A stretch of DNA of 64,000 nucleotides from Panopea generosa. Taxonomy: Eukaryota > Mollusca > Bivalvia > Adapedonta > Hiatellidae. The DNA is taken from assembly GCA_029582155.1 (NCBI GenBank), contig CM055895.1, positions 18,466,787 to 18,530,786 of the forward strand. The letters are read 5' to 3'. Shown here one piece after another: positions 12,201-27,200 of this stretch. The notes under the pieces were generated by a model. That model was not told the origin of the DNA. It did not search any database and worked only from the letters and a program-made list of their open reading frames with translations. Numbering within the stretch: position 1 is the stretch's first letter; each line of letters starts with the position of its first letter. Position numbers and translations under genes: made by a program.

Positions 12201-15200
12201 TTGAAGTTTTTTTGACACTTTTTAAAGTTTTCTCGTTAGTCAATGTTCCCACTCATTATAAAAAAATGTGTGTGCTAAAGATAAAGTTAGTACTTCATTT
12301 TTTGGGTACTTTTAAAATATTTAGGTATTAATGAGAAAAAAACTTTTTTTTAGACTAACTCATCGACCAATAGATGAAACAACTTTGTCAGAAGTAGCTG
12401 AGAAAATTGAGAAAGAAAAAATCCGCAAAGCAAGATTAGAACAGTCAACTCCGAAAATGAAAATCAATCCTGCCCAGTCTATGTCTGATGTCTGTATTCA
12501 AACACCTCAAGTAAAAGATGGAAATGTTTCCAGTAGTAATTCTGCATCAATACAAACTGATAGTGCTACGATATCTCTTAATATTAATGTGAATATTCAA
12601 AACCCAAGTGAGAATAAATCATTAGAGACTGGGTCAGTTGACCAGACTGCTGACAAAAAGGAGCCTTCACCAAAGATTGGCATATTGGAAGGATCACAGG
12701 ATGGTGCTGAACCAATGGAAGTGGAAGCTTCCGATTCAAATGAAATGGACACTGAACCTACCGAGGAGAAAATTAAATCTGTTGCCAATCTTTCATCAGA
12801 TACAAATCAAGGTAACCGGTTTGATGTAGCTTGTTTGGTTTATAAACAATCTTTCATGGGTTTTTAAGTTCCAGTATAAAATTTTGTTGGAGAGATAAAT
12901 GTTTTAGCATGAACAAGGCTTTGCAAAATTACAGCCAACAATTCATCACACTTTTGAGTGTAAAACTGAAACTCGAACTCAAATTGCTGATTTAATAGCA
13001 AAATATTTAATCTAAAATGTTATTGTTTGTCATTTTGTGATAATGTATCGTTGATTGTTTTATAGGAAATGGTTGTTCATTTCCAGTTTTATGGCTGGAG
13101 GAAGACCTCAAAATGAATGAACACAAGCTTAATACTTTTATTCATATTAACATATCCTATTTTTAGCATAGGAAAAATAACTTTAAACATGTATTTGACT
13201 TTAAGGTGTGACCACATCTAGAAGTGGGAACCAGAGAGAAGCAGCAGAGCAACTGCGGCAACTCAACATCCCTGGTGTACAGGTCTTTACACCTGATGAC
13301 TTTTCTGACCTTTCACCTGAAGAACAGCAGGTTTGTTTTTGATTTTGCATTGTATGTTATGTGTTTGTAACGAAGCCACCATCTTCATAGACATATTGTT
13401 TATTTTTGTTCAGTTAGCTATGGCTGATTTAGTAATGTCTTTTATCTGTTATTACTCTTAGCAAATCAAGATAGATTTTCCAATGTTCAAGTTCTTGCCC
13501 AAAAACCATGATTTAAAGAAGAACAGTACTAACTGTATTACTAATTTTATCTGTTCTGACCCATTTGTTTTTATAGTTCACTTGTCACAAAGGCATGCCT
13601 CATGTCACTATTTATAATGATAAGCTGATGGAAACAGGCCTGTCAATCAAAACTTAGGCAAGCAACTGACTTTTTTAAAGATTCTAGTAACCAATCAGTC
13701 ACTTGAGGCAATATTCAACGATGCATACCAGAAAATTACAATTATTATATTTGTTATTTTGCTAATTGTATGTGGAAATATGTAAAAGCAAACTGCTCTG
13801 CAGTACCGTGTACTCATTTCCCTTTATTAACACTGTGTTTGATCTTTGAACATTGTAGATTGCTCGTCGCCTTGCCGAGGCATTTTTACCCAGAATGGGC
13901 ATACAACCTTCTAGGGATAACAGCCAAGATGTTTCAAGTCAGGGAGCAGTTTCTAAAAAGAAGAAACCCAACACCCAACCAGCATTTTCTGACTTTAAGG
14001 TGAGAATTTCATTACTTACTCTGAGATTTTCAAGAAATTGTTTGCACAGGGGAATATTTCAGATAAATATCTAAAAGGAAACATTATTGAACATTAAGTG
14101 TATAGGGCCTGAATATAGTACCAAAAAGATTGTTATGTCTGTTACAGTTGAAAACAGTTGTTATCATTTTAGAAATCTGTTTATTCCCTGCTGGTATCAT
14201 CTGTGAGACATTTGGTTTACCTTCTGTCTAGAAAGTTGTGGATTCTGCAATTACAAAAAATGTAATAGAGATATTTTTACAAAACTTGGCAGGTAAGAAG
14301 AAAAATGTAAGAAAGATATCTTTACAAAACTTGACAGGTAAGGAGATTATACCTACAATTAAAATATTGTGCTGAGTGGCTTTTCAATAAAGGAGAAAAA
14401 CATGACATTTTTATGAAACTTAGCATGAAGGCAGCAAGGTGGAAATTATGGGCATAATTTGTTTTTATTGATGTAACCAAAAATGAGGTTGCTAAGGCAA
14501 CATCAATAATGAAATATGTCAAGGTGTTTTTAGGGAGTTTTAGTGAATAAAATGCTCTGATTGTATACAATGCAAGTTGTGTTTATTTTGTTTTCAGTTT
14601 CCTGAAGCAACAAAAGGTCAGAATCTTTATAATAATGATCTGAGGTAAGTATTGTACACTGATTGTCTCATCTCGATTAAAGTAATGTTAAAAAACTAAC
14701 CAGGCAGTGGAAAGCTGTTCTTATAAACTATTTTGTGTATTAAAATAATACTTAAAATGCTGTATTGGTTCATATAAGCTATTTGTGCATTAAAAATAAC
14801 ATTAAAAAAGCTATATTTTCTACACAGGAAGAGGAGAGCGGTTCATATAAGCTCTGAGCTTACTTTGTAATCAATTTATTTTAATTTAGATTTACTAAAA
14901 AGAAATTTAAGTTTTTGGTCTGATTCTTCTGCCCTATTTGCATTGTATAGGTAGGATTGTGCATGGGTACTAATTAAGTACTAAATTATTATTAAATTTA
15001 TTTCAGTTGGCAAAAAAAAAGTAATGGGCGACTTTCAAGAATTATATTTAAAAGAAATTGTGTATCAATTAGTTTAATAATAAATTAATTTATCATATAA
15101 CTTTTTATATTAGCGTAGTGTAATATCACTACCGATTCACTACAGTGATGTATACATATACGCTGTCAAAAAATAAAATCGCACATGGTTGACCTAGTTT

Positions 15201-18200
15201 TTCGAGTCAGTAATTCAGTGCAAGTCGATGGGAAAGGTTTGGTCATTGTGACTGAAATAGCATATATGGGCTCTGCTTCTTATTGTATGGTCAAACTATA
15301 AGATATGGACATTAAAATAGAGTTTGAGGTGGAGATACTGACAATTGTAGAGGAGGCGGTGACAATCTGAGAAATGTTCATCTAGACAAACCTTGGCTTT
15401 GGGCAAATACATCAGAATCTTTCAAATGCCCTCTGCGTGTTTACAGTGTATATGCTCAGAAAAGACAATTGAACTATTCCGAGCTGACACCTTTTCTATA
15501 TCGCTGCTACAATTAAACACTTACCTGGTTCTCTGGATCGATGGTTCTTGAGAAATGCTGTCAGGATAAATAAAACAAGCTTCCAAAATATATATGATGA
15601 CACACATGTCTAAATCTGCTTGTATCACAACAGACAAGAGACTGACAAACCACAGTGCCAGAAAATATTTGATTCAGAAATTGAATATTCCTACAAATCC
15701 CATCATACAAATATCCTCTGTGAAAAACTACTGTGACATTAACCAGAATCAGCAAAAAGAAATTTACACTCAACACAAATATACCAATTTCACATGCTCC
15801 AAATGTGCACATATATATTTACAGGTCAACTCGAGCTCTATACATGAACATGGCATTGTCAGCTTGTGTCAACCATTGGAATCCAAAGCATTTTAGGTGC
15901 TCAAATTCATGGATGTACATTCAGTGTACATGTTAACCAAGTTAAAAACAGTTTCCTGTCACACTGATCAATTAGAAAGAGAATTCGACTCCTTGTACAT
16001 CGTGACACTGACTCCCAATAAAACGCTATTCTCTAACACACGTGTTTGAAAATATTGAAGGTCCCTTCATATGAACCATGACGTGTGTACTGTATGGTGT
16101 TGCATTGTAATCATAAGTATTGGATCTAACTGTTTATGTTTTAAATTCTTTTCAGATATCGGTTGCTTATTGCTAAAATACAGTATTTTTGTTGTTGGTT
16201 AATGATTTGAAGTTAAATATCTGAGAGAAAAGATTGATAAAATAAACTTCTTTTGCATATACAGCAGTCACAATTAGTCTGCGAGTAGTTTGCGACAGAT
16301 TTCTAGGCATTTTCGGCCGGGGCCCCATGGGACTCCTTGCAGCTGCCGGGTCATTTTTGGGCATTGGGCGGGCATCGAGTTACTTTTAACTTGGACTTAA
16401 AACCTGGTGCGGCGTTTCACATCGCAAACTGATCGCCAATAAATCAGCCGATGCCTGACGGTATGTCGAGCAGGACATAGCACACAACGGGCAGGCACCG
16501 GGTCAAATTTTGAACACCCCAGACAATCCATATATTGGCCAGGCGCTGGCCGGGCACCGCCTAGAGGCATGCATCTGCCCGACTTGGCGGCGCCTGACCG
16601 GAAATCGGCCATACATCGGGGCTCGCATGATATAAAAGGCGGCTCATTGCATCATCCATCTGATTATCCACTCGCGCAGAAGGTTATTGGCAGCCTGCGG
16701 GGCACTTTTAATTGTGACTGTGTCTGCCCTATCGGACGATCTTTCGCCGATCTCTACACGCCGGTCGATGCCTAGAAACCGCACACGCCGCCCGGGTTCC
16801 ACTTTAATTGTGACTTAGGCCTTACTAGGTAGCCAGGCCATCACTTTGAAGTCTTTTTCTCCCTCAAATGTGAGTTATGTGATAAATATCCTCTTACATT
16901 CGTACCTATTTCATATTGAATTTATGAAACTCATTGGTGAAATGATATGATTCTCTGCAAAAGCCTTTAATCATTTTAACTCGTTTCATAAATTTAATAT
17001 GAAATAGGTACGAATGTAAGATACTCTATTAATGAATAAGCATGAATGTGAGACTCAGTGTCACAATTTTTAGAAAAGAGGTACATTTCAAAGAAGTCAG
17101 TAAATTGATAATATGATTAATATCATACCACAATTTGTGTTTATAATGTAATATATGTATATACATGTTGAAAACTGACAGACACCTAAGGAAACAAGCA
17201 TACCATAACAATCATGCTGTACTCAACTCATCTGAGATGAAAATTAAAAACATTCACTGTTATTGTATTTCAGTGAGGTCAACAAAGAAGACTTCAAGGT
17301 AGGCCGTTATAACTGTTATTTTCATGCTGGATAAGGACATCTGATATTTTGTGGGTGTGAGATTATAAATATCTGTCATAAGTATCAACGTGGGATAGAA
17401 AATCTCACCCGAGGGGTCAAAATTACATGTAAGGACGAGGCTCTGTCTTGTCCCCTGTGTGTAATTTTGACCCATTAAAATAGCAAATATTTTTACTATT
17501 GTGTGTTAAATAGTATAGATAGAAATGAATAGGACATGTACATGCAATAATATACAAACAACTGTGGTACTTAAACACATTGAGTGTGTAGTTTCACAGT
17601 TGGTAAACATTATTAAGGCAGTTGTTGTGATTTGTGGCTAGAACAGTTTCAATTTATCTATCTGAAATGGTGGTTTAAGATTTTTTTGCATGGGTTCATT
17701 GGAATTGTAAATTTTCACAAACATGTAGGCCAGTGGGAGAAATCAGAAGAAATTTATGGTTTTCCAGAGTGCATATACAATTTTAGGGGAATGGGATGCG
17801 TAATGTATATGTGGCTGTTGTTTTGTGTGTGTTGTTTTTGTTTGTGTATTTTTTTTTTTGGGGGGGGGGTGACTGAGAGGGGGGGGGGGGGGGGGAGAGA
17901 GAGAGAGTTGCATATACTGGATCTAATGGCTGATTTTCATTTAATTTAACTATACTTTTAGATCCCCCCTGGACCTCCAAGTGATTTGTGTTTGGCAAAT
18001 AGTCAGTGTCATTACCCTCCTTCCTACCTCTGTTTGTCTTCCAGCATTTGTCATGTGCTTTCCCCTCGAAAGATGTTTATGTTCATAATGTATCAAGTTA
18101 ATGAAGAAGTCATGTTTATGCTTATGTTGCACACCCTCCCTTAACAACACTATGTACAAAATATTGATTTGTTCATTTGCAGTAAATATTAATATGTATA

Positions 18201-21200
18201 TTTAGTAAAATTATTTTATTTACAGCCGTGTGACAGACAAACCACAGTGTATAACCTGGAAGAAACTATTTTAACACCAGAATCCTCGAACACCTCTGGT
18301 GAGATTGATGTCGCATATATATCATGTGATTGTTTGTTTGTATGATGTTTAGTGCTGCTCTCAGCAATTTTTCATTTATATTACAACGGTGTCATGCCGT
18401 AGACAGATGGTATGAAATTCCACCCAGTCACATATAAATATTGACATAGGCCAGCCAGACCTAGAACTAAATGCTTAGCCCAAAGCGCAGAAGATTCTAG
18501 TACCATTTTCAAGTCTTTGATATGAACTGGCTGGGGATCAAACCCATGATCTCCACATGTTAGGCGGATGATCCTAGACCACTGTTGCGTAATTATAACA
18601 TATGACTCTATACCTCTCATTTGTTTTGCCTCTGTCATTCCAAGAGTGGTGAAGGGATAATCTCTCTGAGGTCCAAATTATTTTTGATTAATAATTTCTG
18701 AAAGGTTTCTTGCATTTAATTATTTTTTCATGCGAACTTGTCATGGCCCCACCCCACAAACTGTATTACTGTAACCATTGATGGATGTCATTTAGGGTTT
18801 GCCTGAGCCTGAGATTGAACTAGTGGAGTATAAGTAACGCACACACTATCCACTGCACCACAGCCCAGCTCATTTCATTTAGAATTTTATATTTTTAGCA
18901 AGTTGTACTTCGGATATAAGTTTTGATTTTATCAGGATTTACATGTGGTTTAAATGCCATTTTTAACAGATTACAGGTTATTATACCTGCGCCATTAGAT
19001 ACTGGTTCCCGATCAATAACTTCTACAAGGATCTATGTATATTATTAATATTGTGTGTGCAGCTGTATAAAGATTAAGTTCGATATTTGCATATGTCAGT
19101 CAAATTTTATAGGAGCTGTGGGCCCTTCTTCAACTTTTGGTGTCCAATCAGTAACTTCTGACAGAGTCTATGTATTTATTTCATGTTTAGTGTGTAGCTG
19201 TATAATTATTATAAAATACAGGCCAACTTTGATATTAGTCAATGTCGCCCCAATTTTACATGAGTTATGACCCCTTTTTACTTAATGTTTTAATAAATTA
19301 ATATAGCTGAGGCATTTCTAGTATATAATGGCATCCCGTTTTATTGGTTAAGGAAAACCATAAAATTAATGTGAGCAGAACCAACACCCTTTTGCAAGTA
19401 GCAGGCAAAGTTTCTCACCAAGTTTTCGAACCCAGCTGGACTTGAAGTACTCAGTAGTGTAAAGCCAGTGATCTCGAAACAGTGTCTTTGAAGACTTGGC
19501 CACTAATGACTTGACAGAAAACTTTTTGAATATTTGAGATACATGAACATATAAGCATGTCACTTGAATTATTGCCATATAAAATTAACTGTACTTTTCT
19601 GTACTTGTAATTCCCTGCAATAGCAAGGCAGGTAACATTGCAAATTGCATAAGGTCTATCTATCTATACAATTCCTCCCACAGTTTCAGTCTGGTTCAAA
19701 TGAAACTTGGTCTACATAGAAACATGTAACATGTATGTCCACTGCAAAATTTGGGTTCGTAGACATATCCTTGCTTGAATCCTTGTAATAATGTGTTGTT
19801 AAACTTAATTCAACACTTCAAAAAGTTTCAACCAGATTCAAATGAAATATTTTTTGTAATAAAAATTTGATGTGAGTACAGCTGTCATTCTAAGGTTACT
19901 CTTTAGAACTATCATGTTCCTGTCTGTTTTGAGATCACATGTTCAAAAATATATCTATAGTATTTATATTTCAATATTTTTCAGAAATACCAGATGATTT
20001 TTTTGAGATTACAGAAAATGACATGAAGAAGTTACTAGTTGCTCAGAAAAAGAAAATGTAAGTTTCCATGTTTAAACTGTTTTATCTTGTCATCATACAA
20101 GTAAGTATTACAGACTAATGCTAATCTCTGTGAGAAAACAATAAATTTATGCAGATTTATTATTAAAATACAGGGATAGCTTACTGAATGATGTCTGCAT
20201 ACATTTCAATATTTTCAGTTAATGTACAGTTAAACCTGAATAAGCGGTCACCTCTATTAAGCATCCACTTGTCTTAAGCAGCAACATTTGTTATTTCCCA
20301 TGTCTATGCTTTCATAGCAAATTAACCTGTCTTAATGTTATGTGTTTATGTGTGTAATTATTTACATGTTATTACAACATTGTAATTTGATGAGAAACTA
20401 TGTATAGTTTAAATCAATAAAATATTCTTCTTCTTAAAAGGCCACTTTTGCTCCTTCCCTTGACTGGCTGCTTAAGACAGGTTTGACTATATTTGACTGT
20501 GTTTGGGGGAAAGTTGCCACCAAGTGGAAGACCTGCCATAGTTAACATGATATTATTTAAAACCATTGGAATCTTTATGTGTTGTGTGAAACATACTTTT
20601 GACCTTAAGATCTTCAACAAAAACCTAAACCTATTTCTTAATATATTCATGAGGTTTACAAAGTAGTAGATCCAGTTAAACTGCAACCAATAGTCACAAA
20701 CTATTTTTTATTAAATTATAAAACTGCCTTATTTAAGTAAAGGTACCTAATGTTGCAATTTTTCCCAATGATTCCGTGTTGGAACCAACACAATTCACCG
20801 TTATAGTTGTTTTTGGTACTATTGTCTATGCATTTAGCTATGTTGTGATCTTCGCAATGACTCCTTGGTTAAAAGTTATAAATAGTATCACTAGGACTTT
20901 TATTTAATTACTCATTACCACAACATTTTTCTTCTTTTGCCATTGAAAATAGTCAATAAAATGTATCAATACATTAACTGTCATTTATGTCATTTTGTAT
21001 CTTTAGTTTTTGTCTGAAATTCAATATACTTTCATAATGTCAGGAGTGGTTTGACTATGAAATAAAATATGCTGTCACAGTTTTTGATATATTAAATAGA
21101 TGGTGACCAGGTTTGTATCAGGTATTACACTTCATCCCAAGTACTGACTGTGTCAGTGTTATAGTTCATTAAATGTTTTGAAATGATTTAGATGAGACTA

Positions 21201-24200
21201 TAATGAGACTATAATGAGACTATAATGAGACTATATACAGATCTCACTTCTTAGATTAAAACAGCCATAAACACAACTTGGTCTGTAAATATTGCATGTA
21301 GAAATACTGCCAGTTGATAGCAGGCGAAGTTATACTAAATTCAAGTAAATACATGTAGATCCATAAACGTGTCAAAGGTATTGTTTTACCAATTAAGGCC
21401 ATTTTACTGGCAACGGAAGATTTCAGTTGCATAAATACGAACTTGTATATATTAATCGCTGAAAGGAGATAAATCTCCATCAAAACTGTCAAAGATGAAT
21501 AAATATCTTTGCGACATCCATTAACTAAGGTGCCATGATAAGCTGTGTATAAATTTCTGTTTGCATTACAGGGCTGAAAAATTCCATGACGAGTGAACAT
21601 TTGGTCAGGACGAGTAAGATTTAAGAAACTGACCTTAATTTTTCTTTGATTTTAAGCATTCAATTAAAAATGTTGGAAAGGGAGGAAGAGTAGCTTTTAT
21701 CAGAAATTTCAAGCCCTGGATTATACATGTTTACAGGGACGAGATGATGAATCAGCCGTTGATGACATCGTCCATGAGGAAGGCACGGTTAGAGGAGGAG
21801 TACGGGCAATACGAGCGAGTCGTAATACGAATCCAGTTTCAAGATAAACTTGTTCTGCAGGGAACATTCAGACCAAGAGAGACAGGTGATTCACTTATTT
21901 AGTATTAGTTTAAACATATATTAGTTGACTTTAAATTGTGAAACAAGTTCTTACATCTTATTCTAATCTCACTTGATGTCTTCCTGGGCAGAACCAGTAT
22001 TAAGCATTCCGGTATGCAGAAAAATGTCTTGCTCAAGAACACCACACATGGCCATGGGGAGTATCGAACCTGTGACCCTCTGATTCCTGGTTCAGTAATT
22101 TGGATCACATGCTCTACAATTGTTTTCCTTTTAAAATAGTAATAACAAAACATTCAGTGATTAAAATACTGTGGAAGTCTTTTCTTCACATGTAATTACT
22201 GGCTTTTAGCTCACCTGACATAAAGGCCATGTGAGTAATTGATATCGTGAGGTATTTGGTATTTGTAAACACGAACATTTTAATTTTCTCCTCGAAAACA
22301 GAATCATACACGGCAAGACAGTCTTTAAACAAGTTATATTGATATTTTGTGTAGATTGGAAAAATAACATCTTCCTGTGCAAAGAAGCCTTTTTGACTGG
22401 CTGAAATTAAAAACTTCTGAACCAAACTTAACCCAATATCTCTGTTCCAAAGGTAATTCTTTTCATGGTTTGTGTTTTTCTATGCATGTGGTACAGGCAT
22501 AGAATTACCTTCTTTTTACTGGGATTGAACAGACCTGATATCAGGGACAGTGATAGACTATTTATGTTTTGTTCAGTTTAAAAATTCAACATGGCTGCCA
22601 TAGTTGATTATTCCTTTTGATTGAAAGAACGTATAAATTGTATTCACTGATACCTAAAAAAAAATGTAATGAAAAATTAAAGCGCAAATGATCCTGATGT
22701 GGTCTGCTACAAAGAGTGTGTATTTTATTCCTTTGAGATGATGTCTGTATTGAGAGTTGCTGTAAATATTACAACATTTCAAGATAGCATACTCCAAGCA
22801 AAAGTGCTGTGGACATCAAATTGATGTTTTGTATCGTAAATCCCACAATACTACCACAAAAAAGAAGCCATTGTTAAAACAAGGGAACTATCACAGGCTC
22901 TTAAGAGCCTCCTGTTATGAAACAGATGTGAATACTCCTTTATTTTTTTTGAAAATAAGTGTAAGTGAGAGTAAATATTGTAATTTTTATCGTTCGAGCA
23001 AACTGAAGCTTTGAAAATACTTTTGTTTAATTACAGTGATTAAATACATTTCTAAATGTAATTTGTTTTGGATAATGTACATTTGATCAGATTTGTATCA
23101 AGGCATAACTATATTTTGATACCTGTTCTTTTTGGGATTGATACATGTAATAAGATTTTAAGATAGTATTACTGGTACAGTAGCTACATGTATCAATGTG
23201 AAATACCTGCTGCCATAGGATACTGTGAAATCATTAATTTTCATGGATTTCGTGGGAAGCCTAGAGGACGAAATTAAATACCCACAAACTTAGTTTATGC
23301 AATAATGTAATGCTGTCAACATAAATTACCTCTGCTTTCATATGCCTACATGCATCGCATTGTGGTTAATATTCCATCCTTTATTTAAATTTTTTCTTTC
23401 GTCATATTGCATCAATATTTACATTGATGATTTTGTAAATAGTGCAAGCATTTTTTATAACTCATATCATCATTAATTCATAGACGTGTGTGTGTGTAGC
23501 AAGATGTGTATTTCAATCAAATGTCAGAGTTGCTAAAAATAGACTGTCACCTTGCAGCAAAATGCTATTGACGTATAGGCCTACAGTAAACATTGTAAAA
23601 AAAGTGTAAAACATAGTAAAGGGACAGTATGTGCACGTACAAAGAAAACTAAAACACAAGTTTCAAGTGAAGTAATATCTTTTATTTATTGTTTATTTTT
23701 TAATTCTACTCTATAATTGTTTCTCTTTATGATTAAATCTATGGTGATACATTTTGATGAATAAAACAAACAAGGTTTACTGTCCATTTTCATAGTCATG
23801 TGACGTGACACTGTTGTTATTTACACCAAGCCTGTGTTCTGAAACCCTTTCTTGATTAGATGTCGTACTTCTCCTTTCCTCTCCTGGTGTTTGCATAACA
23901 ATTAGTTCTATATCGTACTTGTATATTAGGGTACTAATTGGCATGCGTCAACTCTTATTGGCACAGAGGTGTGCGATAAACCCTGACATGCGACTTGTAT
24001 ATTACTTCAAAGGTTAACAACTGGAACTATGGGATGTCGAAATTTATTTTTTTAAATTGGTTTTCAACAAATTTAAGTTCCCACGAATATGTCTTTGAAG
24101 TGGAAACCACTAAATTTAATACCCACGAAAATAAATGATTTCACAGTATGTTCAGTTTATGAAAAAAGTTAATCAAGTGATTTGCTGTTTTTTTAATTAT

Positions 24201-27200
24201 TTCATAACAAAACAAGACCTGAAGTTTATTCTAGCATTAATTTACTAAAAAATGATTTTTGGTAATGGAAAAAACAAGAGTTAATAAAGTATTTATTATA
24301 TTGAGTATACTAAATATTACATGTACATCTAATTTGATCAAATTATCAATTTCCAACCCTCCAATACATAGACTTCACTATATATGAATACTTGTTTATA
24401 CTTGTATATATTGATGACATTGAACATTCAAGTCAAACGTATGTATTTTTCTTTTTTGAAGATATTGCAATCTCTTAGCTGCTTTTTATTTTCAGTATTT
24501 GCCATTCAGAAATTTGTGAAAGATCATCTTGAAGATAAAAGTATCCCATTCTATTTATGTAAGTTACATTTTATTTCACTGGAATATAAAATGAAAGTAG
24601 TTCTACTCAGATTCATTCTGAGGAAGCAAGGTCTGACTAGCTCAGCTGGTAACGTATCTGACTGTCAAACCAGGGATCGTGAGCTAAAATCCCTACCTGG
24701 CCAAAGTCTCTGTAATCAATGGTCATAAATTTTGTTCAACGTTCCAGGAGAACAGAATACCACCTGAATATGTGATGAAGTAGTCCATGACCTGTGGAGA
24801 TGAAGTTTGTATACATGTAGTACTGGTTGATCACCTAGCAGATCCTAGAAATGATAATTAGGTACATCAACCAATGATAAATAAATTAAATACTGTTGAA
24901 AAAAAGGAGCTAAACCCAATACAACAAACTAACAAACAGTCATAAAGCTGGATACCATTATAATCTGTAGTGTGTTGAAAATACTATTGAATCACAGTTT
25001 TAATGTTAAGTACAGATGTACTACATTAAAACAAATAAAGATCAGCTAAGATAGGTTATTTTATTCTGAATTCTGATGTATTTAATTGCTGCAGCCATAA
25101 GGTATCACTTACCAATTACCTCAGCTTAGAGATGGTAGCAAGATTATTGCATCCAGGAAATTAGAGCTGTGTAAATTGGTAGTGCATTATTTTCATTGAA
25201 AATGTTTAAAATGGTCATAATTCTTTTTGCATATGAGAACATTGGAAAATTTTCATGCTAAGTTTGGATGACATTGGGTACTGTTGGATAACGATATAAC
25301 AGTTTAAAGATACGTAGTGATACACTGCAACTAATGGGCATAATTGTCAAAAATGAAGGGGTGTCATCAAAACATCAAAATTTTGAAAAAGGAGTTTTGT
25401 CAACCCCATGTTTTTTCCTGCATATTTGTACAACAGAGGAAAATCTATGGAAACAAGACGATTTTAGAACCATGTGTTCAGTGTTCCAGAAGTGCATGTC
25501 TCTATATGTAAAACAGTACAAAATTAATTTGTGTGTGAGACGTTCAGATACTTACAAAAAATAAAATGAATATAAATGTAAATCATCTAATTATCAGTTA
25601 GTTTATTATACTAATTTCTTTTAGCTCAATTGCTATGAAAGCTCGGAACTTATATGAACCGCTTTCGAGTCCACTTCCTGGGTAGAACCAGTACTGAGCA
25701 TTGTTTTATGAGAAGCATTGGGTCAAGCTAGGGATCGATCTCGCAACCTCTGGCGTGAACGGGCAACACTCTATCCATTAGGCTACCGCCCCGCTTCAGT
25801 TATCATTTGTACTGGTAGAAAAACTATGATAAAGATGCTGCTGCATATAGCAGTCATAAAATGTGATTGGTTATCAGAATATTATTATATATACACCTTA
25901 TTGATGCAGTTATAACAATACAGTAAAAAATGGAAATTTGAAATACTGTTCCTGGTTAATAGACTATTTTTATCTGCAAAACTTGAAATATACAATGTAG
26001 AGTTTCTACATTATTTATGAAAAGTAGTAAGAAATAAGCCAGTGTTAGTGGGCATGAGAAGTGCTGCATGTTCCAAGACTCTTCGTGAATAGACTCAATT
26101 AAACAGTCAGCTATGTGTCTAATATTTTTGTTTGTGTGTGTGGGGATGAAGAGGTGGAGTTCTGTGTTTTAGAAAATCATTTTATCAGTTATTTTATTAT
26201 TAGGTTGATTTTCAGTGATATTAAATATTTTTTAACAGTTGTATTGACTTCTAAATCAGAACTCAAATGAATCTTCAGTAAGCTATTGAAATTATTTTGA
26301 ATAAAAATATTGTGTTTTCTTTATTGCAGATACTGCACCTCCAAAATATGTTATCAAAGATGTCTCACAAACTCTAATTGAGGTATTTATTTTAATATAA
26401 TATTGTTTTTTGTATTGTTTGATTGGTTTGAATTATGATGGTTGTTATTAAAGAAAGGTTCAAAATAGAAGTATTGTTGATTTAAAAAAAAGGATCAAGT
26501 TAACCTCAATCGCTTGGGTGAAGATTTTGGTGTAGGAGGTATCCAGAGAATGTTGAGGTGACCCAACTGTCCAGCGTAGGCTACCAACATAGGGAATTGA
26601 AGATATCCTTCATGAAAAAAGGTCATCCATGTATTAATAGTTCTTAGTTTATTTAACTTCCTGAAGAGGTCTTCTGTGGTCAAGTGGTCCAAGACACCAT
26701 CTCAAGATCACTTATCTTCCATTGCTTTGGTTGTAGGTTAGTCATGCTTGGATCCAAAGATTGAATGTGAGAAAGTTTGCTAGCTACTTTCAAAAGATTC
26801 ATCCTTTGGCCTTCGTACACCAGAACAACTTGATATGCCATATATAACCTGAAATGTGTCGAAATGTCACATAATTGATAGCAAACTACAGCGTTTACAA
26901 TAATGTTACACAGCTATTGAAGTCCTGAGCAGTCAGCTTGCTGATAATCACCACTGTGGAATGGTTCTTTGCCATTCGGGGAGAGCTAGAACTTCTAAAG
27001 GAGAAATAAGTGTTTAATTTGTTATGCTGAAAACACTTACAGTAAGATCCAATCATTCATTCTTGCATTCTTTACATAAAACAAACGTTAGCTTAATGTG
27101 ATATAAGCTTCTGATTTATCATATATTCAGTGAAAAATATACTGTAAGTGATTATGAAAAAATTACTAAATGCTGATTTAGAATTACAGACTTTGTACAA

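Noticed and set aside
15561..15936. Overlapping ORFs of 67-100 codons in ASPSCR1 intron 8
   Set aside because: No homology, overlapping on both strands, and no splice signals that fit.
24384..24728. 114-aa ORF as a separate gene
   Set aside because: It is ASPSCR1 exon 13 extended through intron into a SINE; the true exon ends at 24558.
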